In this document: positions 18,571-26,358 of the stretch, piece after piece
Numbering within the stretch: the first letter of the stretch is position 1
How the letters are laid out: each line of letters starts with the position of its first letter
From: Lachnospiraceae bacterium XBB2008
GTDB lineage: Bacteria; Bacillota; Clostridia; Lachnospirales; Lachnospiraceae
Assembly: GCA_900102235.1 (NCBI GenBank)
Contig: FMVL01000005.1
Location: forward strand, 124,001 to 188,000
Direction: 5' to 3'
DNA length: 64,000 nucleotides
The notes under the pieces: model-generated
Database searches by the model: none
Told to the model about the DNA's origin: nothing
What the model saw: only the letters and a program-made list of their open reading frames with translations
Made by a program: the position numbers and the translations under genes

Positions 18571-18598
18571 TTGCATAAATAGATGCTTATAGTATAAT
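18571..18598 (+). promoter_or_regulatory. Promoter of the restriction-modification-like operon
   Basis: A perfect -10 TATAAT (18593-18598) with TTGCAT (18571-18576) 16 bases upstream. It lies about 30 bases before the first methylase gene. Two TTTGTATTG direct repeats, exactly 20 bases apart, end on and just before the -35 box, well placed for a regulator such as the ribbon-helix-helix protein at the end of the operon. Confidence 0.6.
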
Positions 18599-18628
18599 TT
18601 ATATATACTGATTTAAAAGGAGCCTAAA

Positions 18629-19294
18629 TTGCAGAATAAATCACAGATCAAATCAAAGAAGAGAGTGTCCGAGCATGGTGAAGTCTTCACGAATGACCGT
18701 GAAGTAAAAGCTATGCTTGATTTGGTTAAGAAAGAAACCGATAGGATCGAGTCTACGTTCTTGGAACCTGCCTGTGGTGACGGCAACTTTCTTGCGGAAA
18801 TCATCACCAGAAAGCTCGCTGCTATTGCACGCAGCAAAAAACCTAATTACAAAAAGGATCAGCCTGCATACGAAAAGGCAATGCTTGTGGCAGTAGGTTC
18901 TATATATGGAATAGATATTATGCAGGATAACGTAAAGGAATGTGTTGCCCGACTTTATAAAATCGTATGTGATGAATATGAGAAGCGATTTAAGGATACT
19001 TATTCTGAAGATCTTGAACGAGGAGTCCGGTTTATCCTTGCAAGGAATATCGTATGTGGCAACGCTTTGGACATGAAAGATTATAAGGGTAATCCAATCG
19101 TATTTTCTGAATGGAAGAATCCATTTAATGGTTGGATAAACCGTAAAGAATATGCTTTTGAGGATCTGCTTGAAAAGGGTGATGAAGCATTGCCGTTGTC
19201 AGATACACAGGTACCTTATTATATCCCGAAAGAGATTAAGGATTACGGAAATATAGATTATAGAAAGGTGTTCGATTATGCTGAGCAGGAATAA
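18629..19294 (+). CDS. Adenine-specific DNA methylase-like subunit (SAM-binding half)
   Basis: A 221-residue protein starting at TTG; AAAGGAG six bases before it decides the start, and no ATG is better placed. It carries the class I SAM-binding motif EPACGDGNF (46-54), motif II GIDI (94-97) and GNALDM (about 144-149), the layout of N6-adenine methylases. It ends before any catalytic NPPY motif, so it is a SAM-binding half or accessory subunit. The catalytic NPPY is in the next gene, which overlaps by 17 bases. It probably forms a two-subunit methylase guarding host DNA in an R-M-like system. It could instead be a degenerate duplicate kept for structure. Confidence 0.75.
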   Translation: MQNKSQIKSKKRVSEHGEVFTNDREVKAMLDLVKKETDRIESTFLEPACGDGNFLAEIITRKLAAIARSKKPNYKKDQPAYEKAMLVAVGSIYGIDIMQDNVKECVARLYKIVCDEYEKRFKDTYSEDLERGVRFILARNIVCGNALDMKDYKGNPIVFSEWKNPFNGWINRKEYAFEDLLEKGDEALPLSDTQVPYYIPKEIKDYGNIDYRKVFDYAEQE

Positions 19295-21047
19295 CTACAC
19301 TCCAGATGTATTAGATTGTCTGGCAAATTTATCAAATGATGAAGTGTTTACACCACCGTCAGTTGTAAATCAGATGCTCGATATGCTCCCGCAAGAAGTA
19401 TTCATGAGCAAAAAGACTACATTTATTGATCCGTTTACAAAGTCTGGTGTTTTTCTTCGTGAAATTACCAAGAGACTTCTTGAAAATCAGGTTCCTGATT
19501 ATAAGGCTACAGCTGATGAAATTGAACATATCACAAAAGAAGCCATACAGGATGCCGTGCGTTCGGGAAGTCTTGATTTGGATGACAAGGATTATGAAGA
19601 TAAAGCCCGCAGAATTGGTGACGCTACAATTAAGGCACATCCTGATGCAAATAAGTTCTTAACTTTTGAAGTTGATCTTCAGGATGCTCTCGACCATATT
19701 CTTAAGGAACAGATTTTCGGCATTGCCATTACGGAACTCACAGCCCAGCTTGCAAGAAGAAGTCTGTACTGTTCTAAGGATGCTTCTGGTCGTTATTCCG
19801 TAGCAGGGACAGCCTTTGGAGCAAATGCCGACGGAAATATTCGCTTTAAGGCTATGGGGCATATATGGGACAAACCGAGGCGTCGAAACGGGACATACCC
19901 CAGGGGGACATCATGTAAATACTGTGGTGCTTCTGCTGAGCAATTTGATCGTCCTGATGATTTAGAAGCACATGCGTATGAATTTATTCACAAGGATATT
20001 GAAGATATCAGAAAGGAATTAGGAAATATGGAATTTACAGTAGTCTGTGGAAATCCACCTTATCAGCTGGAAACTGGTGGTGGTACTGATGAAAAAAAAT
20101 CTGCAACTCAGGCCAAACCCATCTATCATCAATTTATCGAGCAGGCTGAGCGTCTTAATCCTAAGTATATCACCATGATCATTCCTGCTCGTTGGTATAA
20201 TGGTGGCATGGGGCTTGATAGATTCAGAAATAATATGTTAAATAACGAACATTTGTCAGTTCTTGTGGATTTTAATAATTCAAAAGACTGTTTTTCAGGA
20301 GTCGATATAGCTGGAGGTGTTTGTTATTTTCTTTGGGAAAGAGATGGCAAATATAAAACATGTCATGTTATTAACAGATACGGAAATAGTATTTCAGAGG
20401 ACGATAGAGAATTAAATGAATTTGGAAGTTTCTTTGTAAGATCCAATGAATCAATTTCAATAATCAAAAAAGTGCTGAATAAATCAGAGCATTTTATGTC
20501 AGAAACAGTATCTGCTATTGACACCTTCGGTATTCCATCAAAAGAAAAAGGGCATACAGATAAACGCAAGAATGATGTGATTTTGGTGAGTAGTGCAGGA
20601 TATAACAGTCAATCGCAGAGTTATATTTCGTTGAATGATGTCAAAAAGAATAAGGATCTTGTAGATAAATACAAAGTAAAAATATCTATCATGGTTCCAC
20701 AAGGTGGTGAAGTAGGTATAAATCCGGCAAATGGATACAGATCCATTTCTACACCTCAAATACTACCCCCGGGTACAGTGGATTCGTTTTCGTATTTGAA
20801 TGTTGCTTTTTATGACACTCAGGAAGAGGCTGAAAATTTTGTTACTTATATTTCAACTAAATTTGTGCGTTTTCTTATGCGCACTACTTATTCATCGGTT
20901 CATGTATCAAAAAATAACTTCTGTTTTGTTCCGATTATGAACATGAATGAGTCTTGGAATGATGAGAAACTCTATGATTATTTCGATTTATCTGAATCGG
21001 AAAGGGAGCTCATAGATAAAACTATGCGTCCTATGGATTTGGATTGA
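19278..21047 (+). CDS. Eco57I-like N6-adenine DNA methylase with zinc finger
   Basis: A 589-residue protein. A TPPxVV/ML segment (25-36) leads to an altered motif I, DPFTKSGVFL (51-60), where the usual CGSG/AGTG is TKSG. A motif II-like GIAITELTAQLA is at 148-159 and the catalytic NPPY at 259-262. Between them is a likely zinc finger: Cys 213, Cys 216, His 232, His 238. The C-terminal half, about 270-589, has the size of a target-recognition region of Eco57I-type enzymes. It would methylate adenine in a specific site. It overlaps the first methylase gene by 17 bases and is followed at once by the helicase gene. Confidence 0.85.
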   Translation: MLSRNNYTPDVLDCLANLSNDEVFTPPSVVNQMLDMLPQEVFMSKKTTFIDPFTKSGVFLREITKRLLENQVPDYKATADEIEHITKEAIQDAVRSGSLDLDDKDYEDKARRIGDATIKAHPDANKFLTFEVDLQDALDHILKEQIFGIAITELTAQLARRSLYCSKDASGRYSVAGTAFGANADGNIRFKAMGHIWDKPRRRNGTYPRGTSCKYCGASAEQFDRPDDLEAHAYEFIHKDIEDIRKELGNMEFTVVCGNPPYQLETGGGTDEKKSATQAKPIYHQFIEQAERLNPKYITMIIPARWYNGGMGLDRFRNNMLNNEHLSVLVDFNNSKDCFSGVDIAGGVCYFLWERDGKYKTCHVINRYGNSISEDDRELNEFGSFFVRSNESISIIKKVLNKSEHFMSETVSAIDTFGIPSKEKGHTDKRKNDVILVSSAGYNSQSQSYISLNDVKKNKDLVDKYKVKISIMVPQGGEVGINPANGYRSISTPQILPPGTVDSFSYLNVAFYDTQEEAENFVTYISTKFVRFLMRTTYSSVHVSKNNFCFVPIMNMNESWNDEKLYDYFDLSESERELIDKTMRPMDLD

Positions 21048-21058
21048 GAGGTATTGTT

Positions 21059-23596
21059 ATGGCTGATACACAAGAATTAAGAGACCGGTACATGCCACAA
21101 ATCCCGAGCATATTTCCGCAGATATATGCTTATGAAGCATATGTGAACGGTAATAATATTCGTCCGGGGCAGATAAAGGTCGGATATACTACGAGAAAAG
21201 ACTATATGGATCGTGTCCATGAGCAGGAAGGCCAGATGCACATCAAAGCTCATGTTGTAGGACACTGGGATGCTATTAAGCAGACCGGTGATGCCTTTAC
21301 GGATCACGATGTTCACGCTCTTCTTCGTAACCGTGGGTTCATGCAGGTTCGTGATGACGATGGTAAGCTTACAGAGTTTTTTGAGTGTAAGATCAAGGAT
21401 ATCGAAGCTGCAGTGCAGTCTCTGGTGTCTGATAAGGATATTTCCGCATCACGCATCAATAATTATGGTCCGAGAGCAGAACAGGCCGAAGCCATGGAAA
21501 AGACTATAACGTCTTTCAAGAATCAGCAGCTATCAGATCCTTCAAAGACCCCTAAGTTTCTTTGGAATGCAAAAATGAGGTTTGGGAAAACCTATACTTC
21601 TCTTGAGATGGCTAACCGCATGGATCTTACGAAAATCCTTATCATATCTTTTAAGGTTGAAGTGAAGGATTCGTGGAAGAACGAGCTTTTAGGACATCAA
21701 GATTTTGTTGATTACCAGTGGGTAGATGTCAAGGATAAGTCGTCTGTTGATGCCTGTGATACGGCAAAGCCTATGGTGGCGTTCGGATCGTTTCAAGATC
21801 TTCTTGGTCGTAATGACCTTGGTGGTATCAAGATTAAGAATGAATGGATCCATACGATGAATTGGAATCTTATCATTTTTGACGAATATCATTTTGGTGC
21901 ATGGCGTGACCGTGCAAAGGATATGTTTGATGACGGCAGTGATATGGAGCTTCTGGATGATGCTGTAATGCCTATTACTACGGATTATATGTTATTCCTG
22001 TCAGGAACACCTTTTAGGGCTATTAATGTCGGTGAATTCCTTGAAGATCAGATTTATAACTGGACTTACAGCGATGAACAGCAAGCAAAGGCTAATTGGG
22101 ACGATAATGATGGTATAAACCCTTATGCAGCAATGCCTGAGATGATCCTTATGACTTATCAACTTCCTGAAGTCTGCACGCAGATTGCCCTTAAGGGAGA
22201 ACAGAATGAGTTTGACTTAAATGAGTTCTTCCGTGCTGAGTGTGATCTTGATGATAATGGTAAGGAAATCTATGATACGGCACGGTTTGTTCATAATAAC
22301 GAGGTTCAGAGATGGCTTGATATTATCCGTGGTAAAGCAGATATATCTACAGAGCATCAGAAGGCTATGGGGGCAACAAAGCCGGTGCTTCCGTATTACG
22401 ATATTACTTTGTTGAATACCATAAATCATACGCTTTGGTATATGCATTCTGTAGCAAGCTGTTATGCTATGAAGCATCTGCTTGAATCTGATGTTAATAA
22501 GTTTTATCACGACTATACTATAGTAGTGGCAGCCGGTAATAAGGCAGGAAGTGGTGCCGCAGCTCTTGATCCGGTGAGGCAGGCTATGAAAAATCCTGTT
22601 GAGACTAAGACGATTACGATTACTTGCGGTAAGCTTACCACGGGTGTAACTGTTCGTCCTTGGTCCGCAATCTTTATGCTGACTGCTATTTCGACTCCTG
22701 AGTCATATTTTCAGTCTGCATTCAGAGTTCAGAGCAGTTGGACTGTAAAATCCGATAATGTGGATGATCTGGATATCATAAAGAAACCTAAGTGTTATGT
22801 GTTTGATTTCGCTCCTAACAGGGCTTTGAGACAGCTTTCTGAATATGCCTGCGGTCTGAATACCGATTACACGAAAAGTGCCGAGGAAAAGGTCGGAGAG
22901 TTCATCAAATTCCTGCCCGTGCTTGCCTTCGATGGTACTGGTATGAGCCCAATCAATGCAACAGAACTTTTGGATTACGTGGCTTCTGGTACAACAGCAA
23001 CATTATTGGCTCGTAAATGGGATTCTGCACTGCTTGTAAATGTCTCTAATGAGATGATTCAGGCTATTATCGATGATAGTGAAGCCAGAGATGCTATTAT
23101 GAGTATTGAAGGCTTCCGTAATATGAATTCAGATGTATTTGAGACCATTATCAATAGATCTAATGCTATAAAAGATAAGAAAACCAAGGATACTGGTGAT
23201 AAAACGACCGATAAAAAAACAAAGAAAGAAATATCTGAGGAAGAGAAGGAGCTAAAGTCTCAACGAAAACAGATTCAGGAGAATCTTCGTAAGTTTGCAA
23301 CCAGAATACCGCTGTTTATGTACCTGACAGATGAGCGTGAGCAGACTTTAATGGACGTGATTACGAAAGTCGAACCTGCACTGTTCAAAAAGGTTACCGG
23401 TATTGAAGTCTCAGACTTTGATAAGCTGGTACATATCGGGGTGTTCAATTCAGCTGCTATGAATGAGGCTGTGGCAGCGTTCAGGAGGTATGAAGAGTCC
23501 AGTCTTTCATATACTGGAATAGATAAGCATTATGGCGAAAAAGTCGGACTGTGGGATATTGCAATCAAACACGAAGAACTCACCGCAATGACATAA
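21059..23596 (+). CDS. GIY-YIG nuclease-SF2 helicase fusion (restriction subunit)
   Basis: An 845-residue protein. The N-terminal region (about 20-115) looks like a T5orf172/GIY-YIG nuclease: IYAYEAYV and IKVGYTTR stand for the GIY and YIG strands, with a downstream Arg and a Glu in TEFFE. The SF2 helicase core follows: Walker A NAKMRFGKT (170-178), motif II DEYH (275-278), motif III SGTPF (315-319), and late motifs around GKLTTGVTVRPW and ESYFQSAFRVQS. A Lys-rich linker (about 700-740) precedes the C-terminal domain. It likely translocates on DNA and cuts unmodified DNA. An in-frame TTG lies at 21044, but GAGAGG points to the ATG at 21059. Confidence 0.85.
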   Translation: MADTQELRDRYMPQIPSIFPQIYAYEAYVNGNNIRPGQIKVGYTTRKDYMDRVHEQEGQMHIKAHVVGHWDAIKQTGDAFTDHDVHALLRNRGFMQVRDDDGKLTEFFECKIKDIEAAVQSLVSDKDISASRINNYGPRAEQAEAMEKTITSFKNQQLSDPSKTPKFLWNAKMRFGKTYTSLEMANRMDLTKILIISFKVEVKDSWKNELLGHQDFVDYQWVDVKDKSSVDACDTAKPMVAFGSFQDLLGRNDLGGIKIKNEWIHTMNWNLIIFDEYHFGAWRDRAKDMFDDGSDMELLDDAVMPITTDYMLFLSGTPFRAINVGEFLEDQIYNWTYSDEQQAKANWDDNDGINPYAAMPEMILMTYQLPEVCTQIALKGEQNEFDLNEFFRAECDLDDNGKEIYDTARFVHNNEVQRWLDIIRGKADISTEHQKAMGATKPVLPYYDITLLNTINHTLWYMHSVASCYAMKHLLESDVNKFYHDYTIVVAAGNKAGSGAAALDPVRQAMKNPVETKTITITCGKLTTGVTVRPWSAIFMLTAISTPESYFQSAFRVQSSWTVKSDNVDDLDIIKKPKCYVFDFAPNRALRQLSEYACGLNTDYTKSAEEKVGEFIKFLPVLAFDGTGMSPINATELLDYVASGTTATLLARKWDSALLVNVSNEMIQAIIDDSEARDAIMSIEGFRNMNSDVFETIINRSNAIKDKKTKDTGDKTTDKKTKKEISEEEKELKSQRKQIQENLRKFATRIPLFMYLTDEREQTLMDVITKVEPALFKKVTGIEVSDFDKLVHIGVFNSAAMNEAVAAFRRYEESSLSYTGIDKHYGEKVGLWDIAIKHEELTAMT

Positions 23597-23608
23597 GAGG
23601 ATAATAAT

Positions 23609-23791
23609 ATGGCAAGGAATAAGGTAAAAGAATCTGAACCCAGGTCTTTCCGTATTCGGACAGATCTATGTAAGCAGCTTGATGAATATTCAGAGAAAAG
23701 CAGAATCCCTAAAACGGCTATATTGGAAATGGCGCTGGAAGAATATCTCAAAAAGATTGCACCCGTAAAGGACGAGAAAACTGATTTATAA
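23609..23791 (+). CDS. Small ribbon-helix-helix (CopG/Arc-like) protein
   Basis: A 60-residue protein with the RHH pattern: a short beta strand at RSFRIRTDL, helix A at CKQLDEYSEKS, the turn RIPKTAI and helix B to about residue 50. Such proteins bind DNA as dimers and usually regulate their own operon. It follows the helicase gene after 12 bases, with AGAGGATA before the ATG, and is the last gene before a terminator. It is the likely autoregulator of the methylase-helicase operon; the paired TTTGTATTG repeats at that operon's promoter are candidate sites. An antitoxin role is possible, but no toxin gene is beside it. Confidence 0.75.
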   Translation: MARNKVKESEPRSFRIRTDLCKQLDEYSEKSRIPKTAILEMALEEYLKKIAPVKDEKTDL

Positions 23792-23812
23792 AGATTGATA
23801 TGTATATTGTTC

Positions 23813-23854
23813 ACCCCTCTGTAAGGATCACATGATTTAAACAGAGGGGTTTTG
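23813..23854 (+). terminator. Terminator of the methylase-helicase operon
   Basis: A 9-bp stem ACCCCTCTG (23813-23821) with 23842-23850, a 20-base loop and TTTTGTC after it, 22 bases downstream of the RHH gene. Confidence 0.8.
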
Positions 23855-23911
23855 TCATAATATAAATGTGTTTAATTGTTTATTTGTCGGCATAAGTCAG
23901 TAAGGGGCTCG

Positions 23912-24130
23912 CTAATTAGTCATCATTTCTTTTAGCACTTTATAAAAGCGAATCAAAGCCTTAGTCTGTTCGGGGTAAATGGTAAGAAACTCTCGTGGAG
24001 CCTCTCCGTCACGTAAAGCAATTATGTTTAGTATTTCTATGGTGGACAGCCATCCTTGTCTATAACCATCTTCAAATGTCTGTGCAGAGATGATGTCGCA
24101 TACACGCGCAAAGCGTTCGATATCTTTCAT
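23912..24130 (-). CDS. Small hypothetical protein
   Basis: A 72-residue leftward open frame, mostly predicted helical, without membrane segment or known motif. Its start region has no strong ribosome site (GGATG directly before the ATG). It follows the XRE regulator gene by 80 bases on the same strand. In favour of a real gene: normal codon use, and a dyad ATTGTA-N5-TACAAT just upstream of the start. It may be a small partner protein of the regulator, or part of an addiction or immunity pair, but no family is recognised. Confidence 0.45.
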   Translation of the reverse strand: MKDIERFARVCDIISAQTFEDGYRQGWLSTIEILNIIALRDGEAPREFLTIYPEQTKALIRFYKVLKEMMTN

Positions 24131-24136
24131 ACATCC

Positions 24137-24153
24137 ATTGTACGGGATACAAT
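24137..24153. promoter_or_regulatory. Operator-like dyad upstream of the 72-residue gene
   Basis: A perfect 6-bp dyad ATTGTA-CGGGA-TACAAT, seven bases before the small gene's ATG. Its size and spacing fit a dimeric helix-turn-helix repressor, possibly the adjacent XRE protein. Confidence 0.45.
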
Positions 24154-24210
24154 CCAGAAATCACGATAATTGTAATAGCATTTATGCATGGTTTTGCTAT
24201 ATCTATAGGT

Positions 24211-24738
24211 TTATTTGAGATTTTGATTGAATTGTTTTATGTATTCGCCTAATAGTTCTATATTTCTACTACTGTTTGGGGTTTTTGTTTCTATCAAGAT
24301 ATCATTCACCCCATCAACAAGATTATCTGCATGATAATTTGTTATATCTGTTTTCTGCATTAGCTGTATTGCCTCTGATGCATGATACAGGTATTTCAGT
24401 TTATCCATATTTTGAGGCAGGCGCAGAATCTCATCAAATGCTCGATCTTTCTCAGTTATGCGGTCAACTGCTTCAGGTTTTACAATCTCCTTGTACATTC
24501 TGCTTGGAGTTTTGCTTTCAATAAAATAATCTATGACATCAAAATCACATTCATCAGCTATTCTCTTGAGCGAAAGTACGGGCATATTTGTCTTCCCTTG
24601 CTCATACCTGCTCAATGTCGCTTGTGAGATCTTTAATTTAGCCGATAGGCTATCCTGATCTAAGCTTGCTTTCTTTCTTTTTCGAGTTATGACTTTTCCA
24701 ATATGCTTCAAAAAGCACTTATCTGATTCGTTCCACAT
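24211..24738 (-). CDS. XRE-family transcriptional regulator
   Basis: A 175-residue protein with an N-terminal Cro/C1-type helix-turn-helix (about residues 12-65): the recognition region is SQATLSRYEQGKTNMPVLSLKRIAD. The C-terminal 110 residues are helical and have no named domain; such regions often mediate dimer formation or sense a signal in phage- or element-borne repressors. It is divergent from the recombinase operon, sharing a 357-base control region with palindromes, so it is a likely regulator of element mobility. It could instead control the R-M-like operon, whose timing after entry must be controlled. Confidence 0.85.
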   Translation of the reverse strand: MWNESDKCFLKHIGKVITRKRKKASLDQDSLSAKLKISQATLSRYEQGKTNMPVLSLKRIADECDFDVIDYFIESKTPSRMYKEIVKPEAVDRITEKDRAFDEILRLPQNMDKLKYLYHASEAIQLMQKTDITNYHADNLVDGVNDILIETKTPNSSRNIELLGEYIKQFNQNLK

Positions 24739-24783
24739 TTTAAACCATTGGTTGCTTGCAAAATAAAAAAATAGTCAAACAAT

Positions 24784-24798
24784 ATACATCAGATGTAT
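24784..24798. promoter_or_regulatory. Operator-like palindrome near the XRE gene
   Basis: ATACATC-A-GATGTAT, a perfect 7-bp dyad with one central base, about 46 bases before the XRE start codon. Location and form suit autoregulation by the XRE protein. Confidence 0.45.
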
Positions 24799-24862
24799 TT
24801 TTTTTGTAAATATTTCGAATAGAATATATGTTCGATAGATTATATAATGTTTATATAAAGAA

Positions 24863-24903
24863 AAACATCGGGATCATAAGTTTGGCGACTCATCCCGATG
24901 TTT
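24863..24903 (+). terminator. Hairpin upstream of the recombinase operon
   Basis: A perfect 12-bp stem (AAACATCGGGAT at 24863-24874 with 24892-24903) around a 17-base loop. On the plus strand only TTTG ends it; the A-run on the left would serve leftward transcription. It may shield the recombinase genes from outside transcription or act as an attenuator in their leader. Confidence 0.5.
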
Positions 24904-25095
24904 GATAGAGTTAAACTATCTATTGAATTAAATATATCATTTAATCTATTTATTTTCAATAGGAAGTTCTCTATAAACTCTCAATGTACATAATAATGGT
25001 TATTTCCCGCATATACCATGCGTTTATATGCTTGTATTTTGTGTACATATCGCCAATGTAATAGAAAAATAATTCAATGCCTCAAGGAGAAACAG

Positions 25096-26358
25096 ATGTC
25101 GGAACGGTTTGCAGTGTACAAGCATAAATTCGTTACTGATGATTCACAATTCATAATAAGACAGTTCATTGTTCTCAAGAAAGAAGACGGAACAATACAG
25201 TTCACGAATTTTCATAAATACGTTAAGAATCCAAAGCGACGTGTTAAAAAAGTATCGGAAAATGGGAATAACCGTTTCTACTTTGTCGTAAAGTTACTGA
25301 ATTATGCGTATTTTTATGCAGGAATCAATACTCTTGATGAACTGACTGTCGAGATTGTTGAAAGTTTTCTGAATGAATATGGTCTTTGTGAACTGCCGGA
25401 TGATGATGATTTCACTACAAGGAGCGAGTCCACAGTAAAGATGTGTGTAAATACTATCCTGGATTTTCTCGAAACATACATCAATGATAAACATGAAAAA
25501 CCCAGCATTAAGGAAGAGGATCTGTTTCGAAAAGTTAATAAACGCGATAAGAAAGGAAAAGTGACACAGGTAAAGGTACCGCGCTTTGATGTCGTATATA
25601 AGGGAAGTGATCATAAAATATACAGGGATATGCCTAATAAAGCCTTCAACATGCTCCTTGAAAATATAATCCTTAATCATAAGGAGATTTTGGGGCTTGT
25701 GATACTACAGGCATTTGCGGGCTTACGTCCTTCAGAAGCCTGCAATGTCAGAAGAGCCGATTCTCCGCTCGGTTCCGGATTCTTATTCGAGATAACAAAC
25801 GGAGAATTCAGAAATGTTAAGATCGATCTCCTTAAAGAACAGAACCTGCGATCAGATTATGTAATAGTCGGCAATATCAAGAAGGAACGGATTCAAGCGG
25901 TTCCACAGATATTTCTTGAGTCCTTTCAAAAGCTATATAACATCTATATCGAATATATGAACGATAAACCATTTGAAGCGGCTTATGGCCCATTTTCCGT
26001 GAATAAACAAGGCAAGGCTTATACTTATGCATCATATCGAGTTCATTTTCAAAATATCATTAGAGATGAAATGATCCCCTTATATCTTGACAGTAATGAT
26101 CCGGAATTGGTCACATACGGACAGATTCTTACAGAAAAGAGGCTTTCACCGCATATATTCCGACATTGGTATACCGTTCAAATCATATTATCAGGCGAAA
26201 CAAATGTGGGAACAATAATGAGTTATCGCGGCGATACTTCTCCAGAAAGCTCTTTGACTTATCTTAACAACAAGAGTGAACTTGCAAAGATGTATGAGCA
26301 TGTAAATGCTGAGAATTTCGATTATTTGAAATGGGCAGCCATTAAAAAACAGTCATGA
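25096..26358 (+). CDS. Tyrosine recombinase A (TnpA-like)
   Basis: About 420 residues. The catalytic domain has Arg 211 in GLRPSEA, a Lys in the KKER segment, HIFRH (353-357) as the HxxR box and Tyr 389 in LTYLNN as the likely nucleophile, so it looks active. The position of the usual second His is YRGD. Residues 1-170 form a SAM-like core-binding domain. The open frame starts at 25018, but AAGGAG at 25084-25089 points to the ATG at 25096. It is the first of three recombinase genes; it overlaps the next by four bases (ATGA). Size and context resemble TnpA of Tn554-type elements. It would cut and join the ends of the element. Confidence 0.88.
   Translation: MSERFAVYKHKFVTDDSQFIIRQFIVLKKEDGTIQFTNFHKYVKNPKRRVKKVSENGNNRFYFVVKLLNYAYFYAGINTLDELTVEIVESFLNEYGLCELPDDDDFTTRSESTVKMCVNTILDFLETYINDKHEKPSIKEEDLFRKVNKRDKKGKVTQVKVPRFDVVYKGSDHKIYRDMPNKAFNMLLENIILNHKEILGLVILQAFAGLRPSEACNVRRADSPLGSGFLFEITNGEFRNVKIDLLKEQNLRSDYVIVGNIKKERIQAVPQIFLESFQKLYNIYIEYMNDKPFEAAYGPFSVNKQGKAYTYASYRVHFQNIIRDEMIPLYLDSNDPELVTYGQILTEKRLSPHIFRHWYTVQIILSGETNVGTIMSYRGDTSPESSLTYLNNKSELAKMYEHVNAENFDYLKWAAIKKQS

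Larger units (their letters stand above)
18181..18628. other. Intergenic left edge of the island with TGTACA repeats
   Basis: No gene is seen in these 448 bases. From left: the rqcP leader, the terminator at 18231-18260, then AT-rich DNA with TTATGTACATT (18339-18349) and a 15-bp perfect inverted repeat built on the same TGTACA core (18375-18389 with 18443-18457). Next come two TTTGTATTG direct repeats 20 bases apart (18545, 18565), and the promoter and ribosome site of the methylase operon. CCGCTAAACTAAACT at 18261-18275 is matched 13 of 15 in inverse orientation at 33126-33140, so these may be the element ends. Confidence 0.6.
24739..25095. other. Control region between XRE and recombinase genes
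   Basis: No gene is seen. The region holds the palindrome at 24784-24798, a terminator-like 12-bp hairpin (24863-24903), and stacked AT-rich inverted repeats: CTATTGAA 24920-24927 with 24955-24962, and ATTAAAT 24927-24933 with 24939-24945. A copy of AATGTACATAAT (24983-24994) follows; it is the exact reverse complement of the repeats at the right end of the island. This density suggests recombinase and repressor binding. Confidence 0.6.

Noticed and set aside
18629-23791. BREX or DISARM system
   Set aside because: No pglZ, brxC, drmA or drmB-like gene is present; only methylase-like, helicase/nuclease and RHH proteins are seen.
23912-24738. Classical toxin-antitoxin pair
   Set aside because: The XRE protein is larger than a typical antitoxin and the 72-residue protein has no toxin motif; kept only as a possibility.
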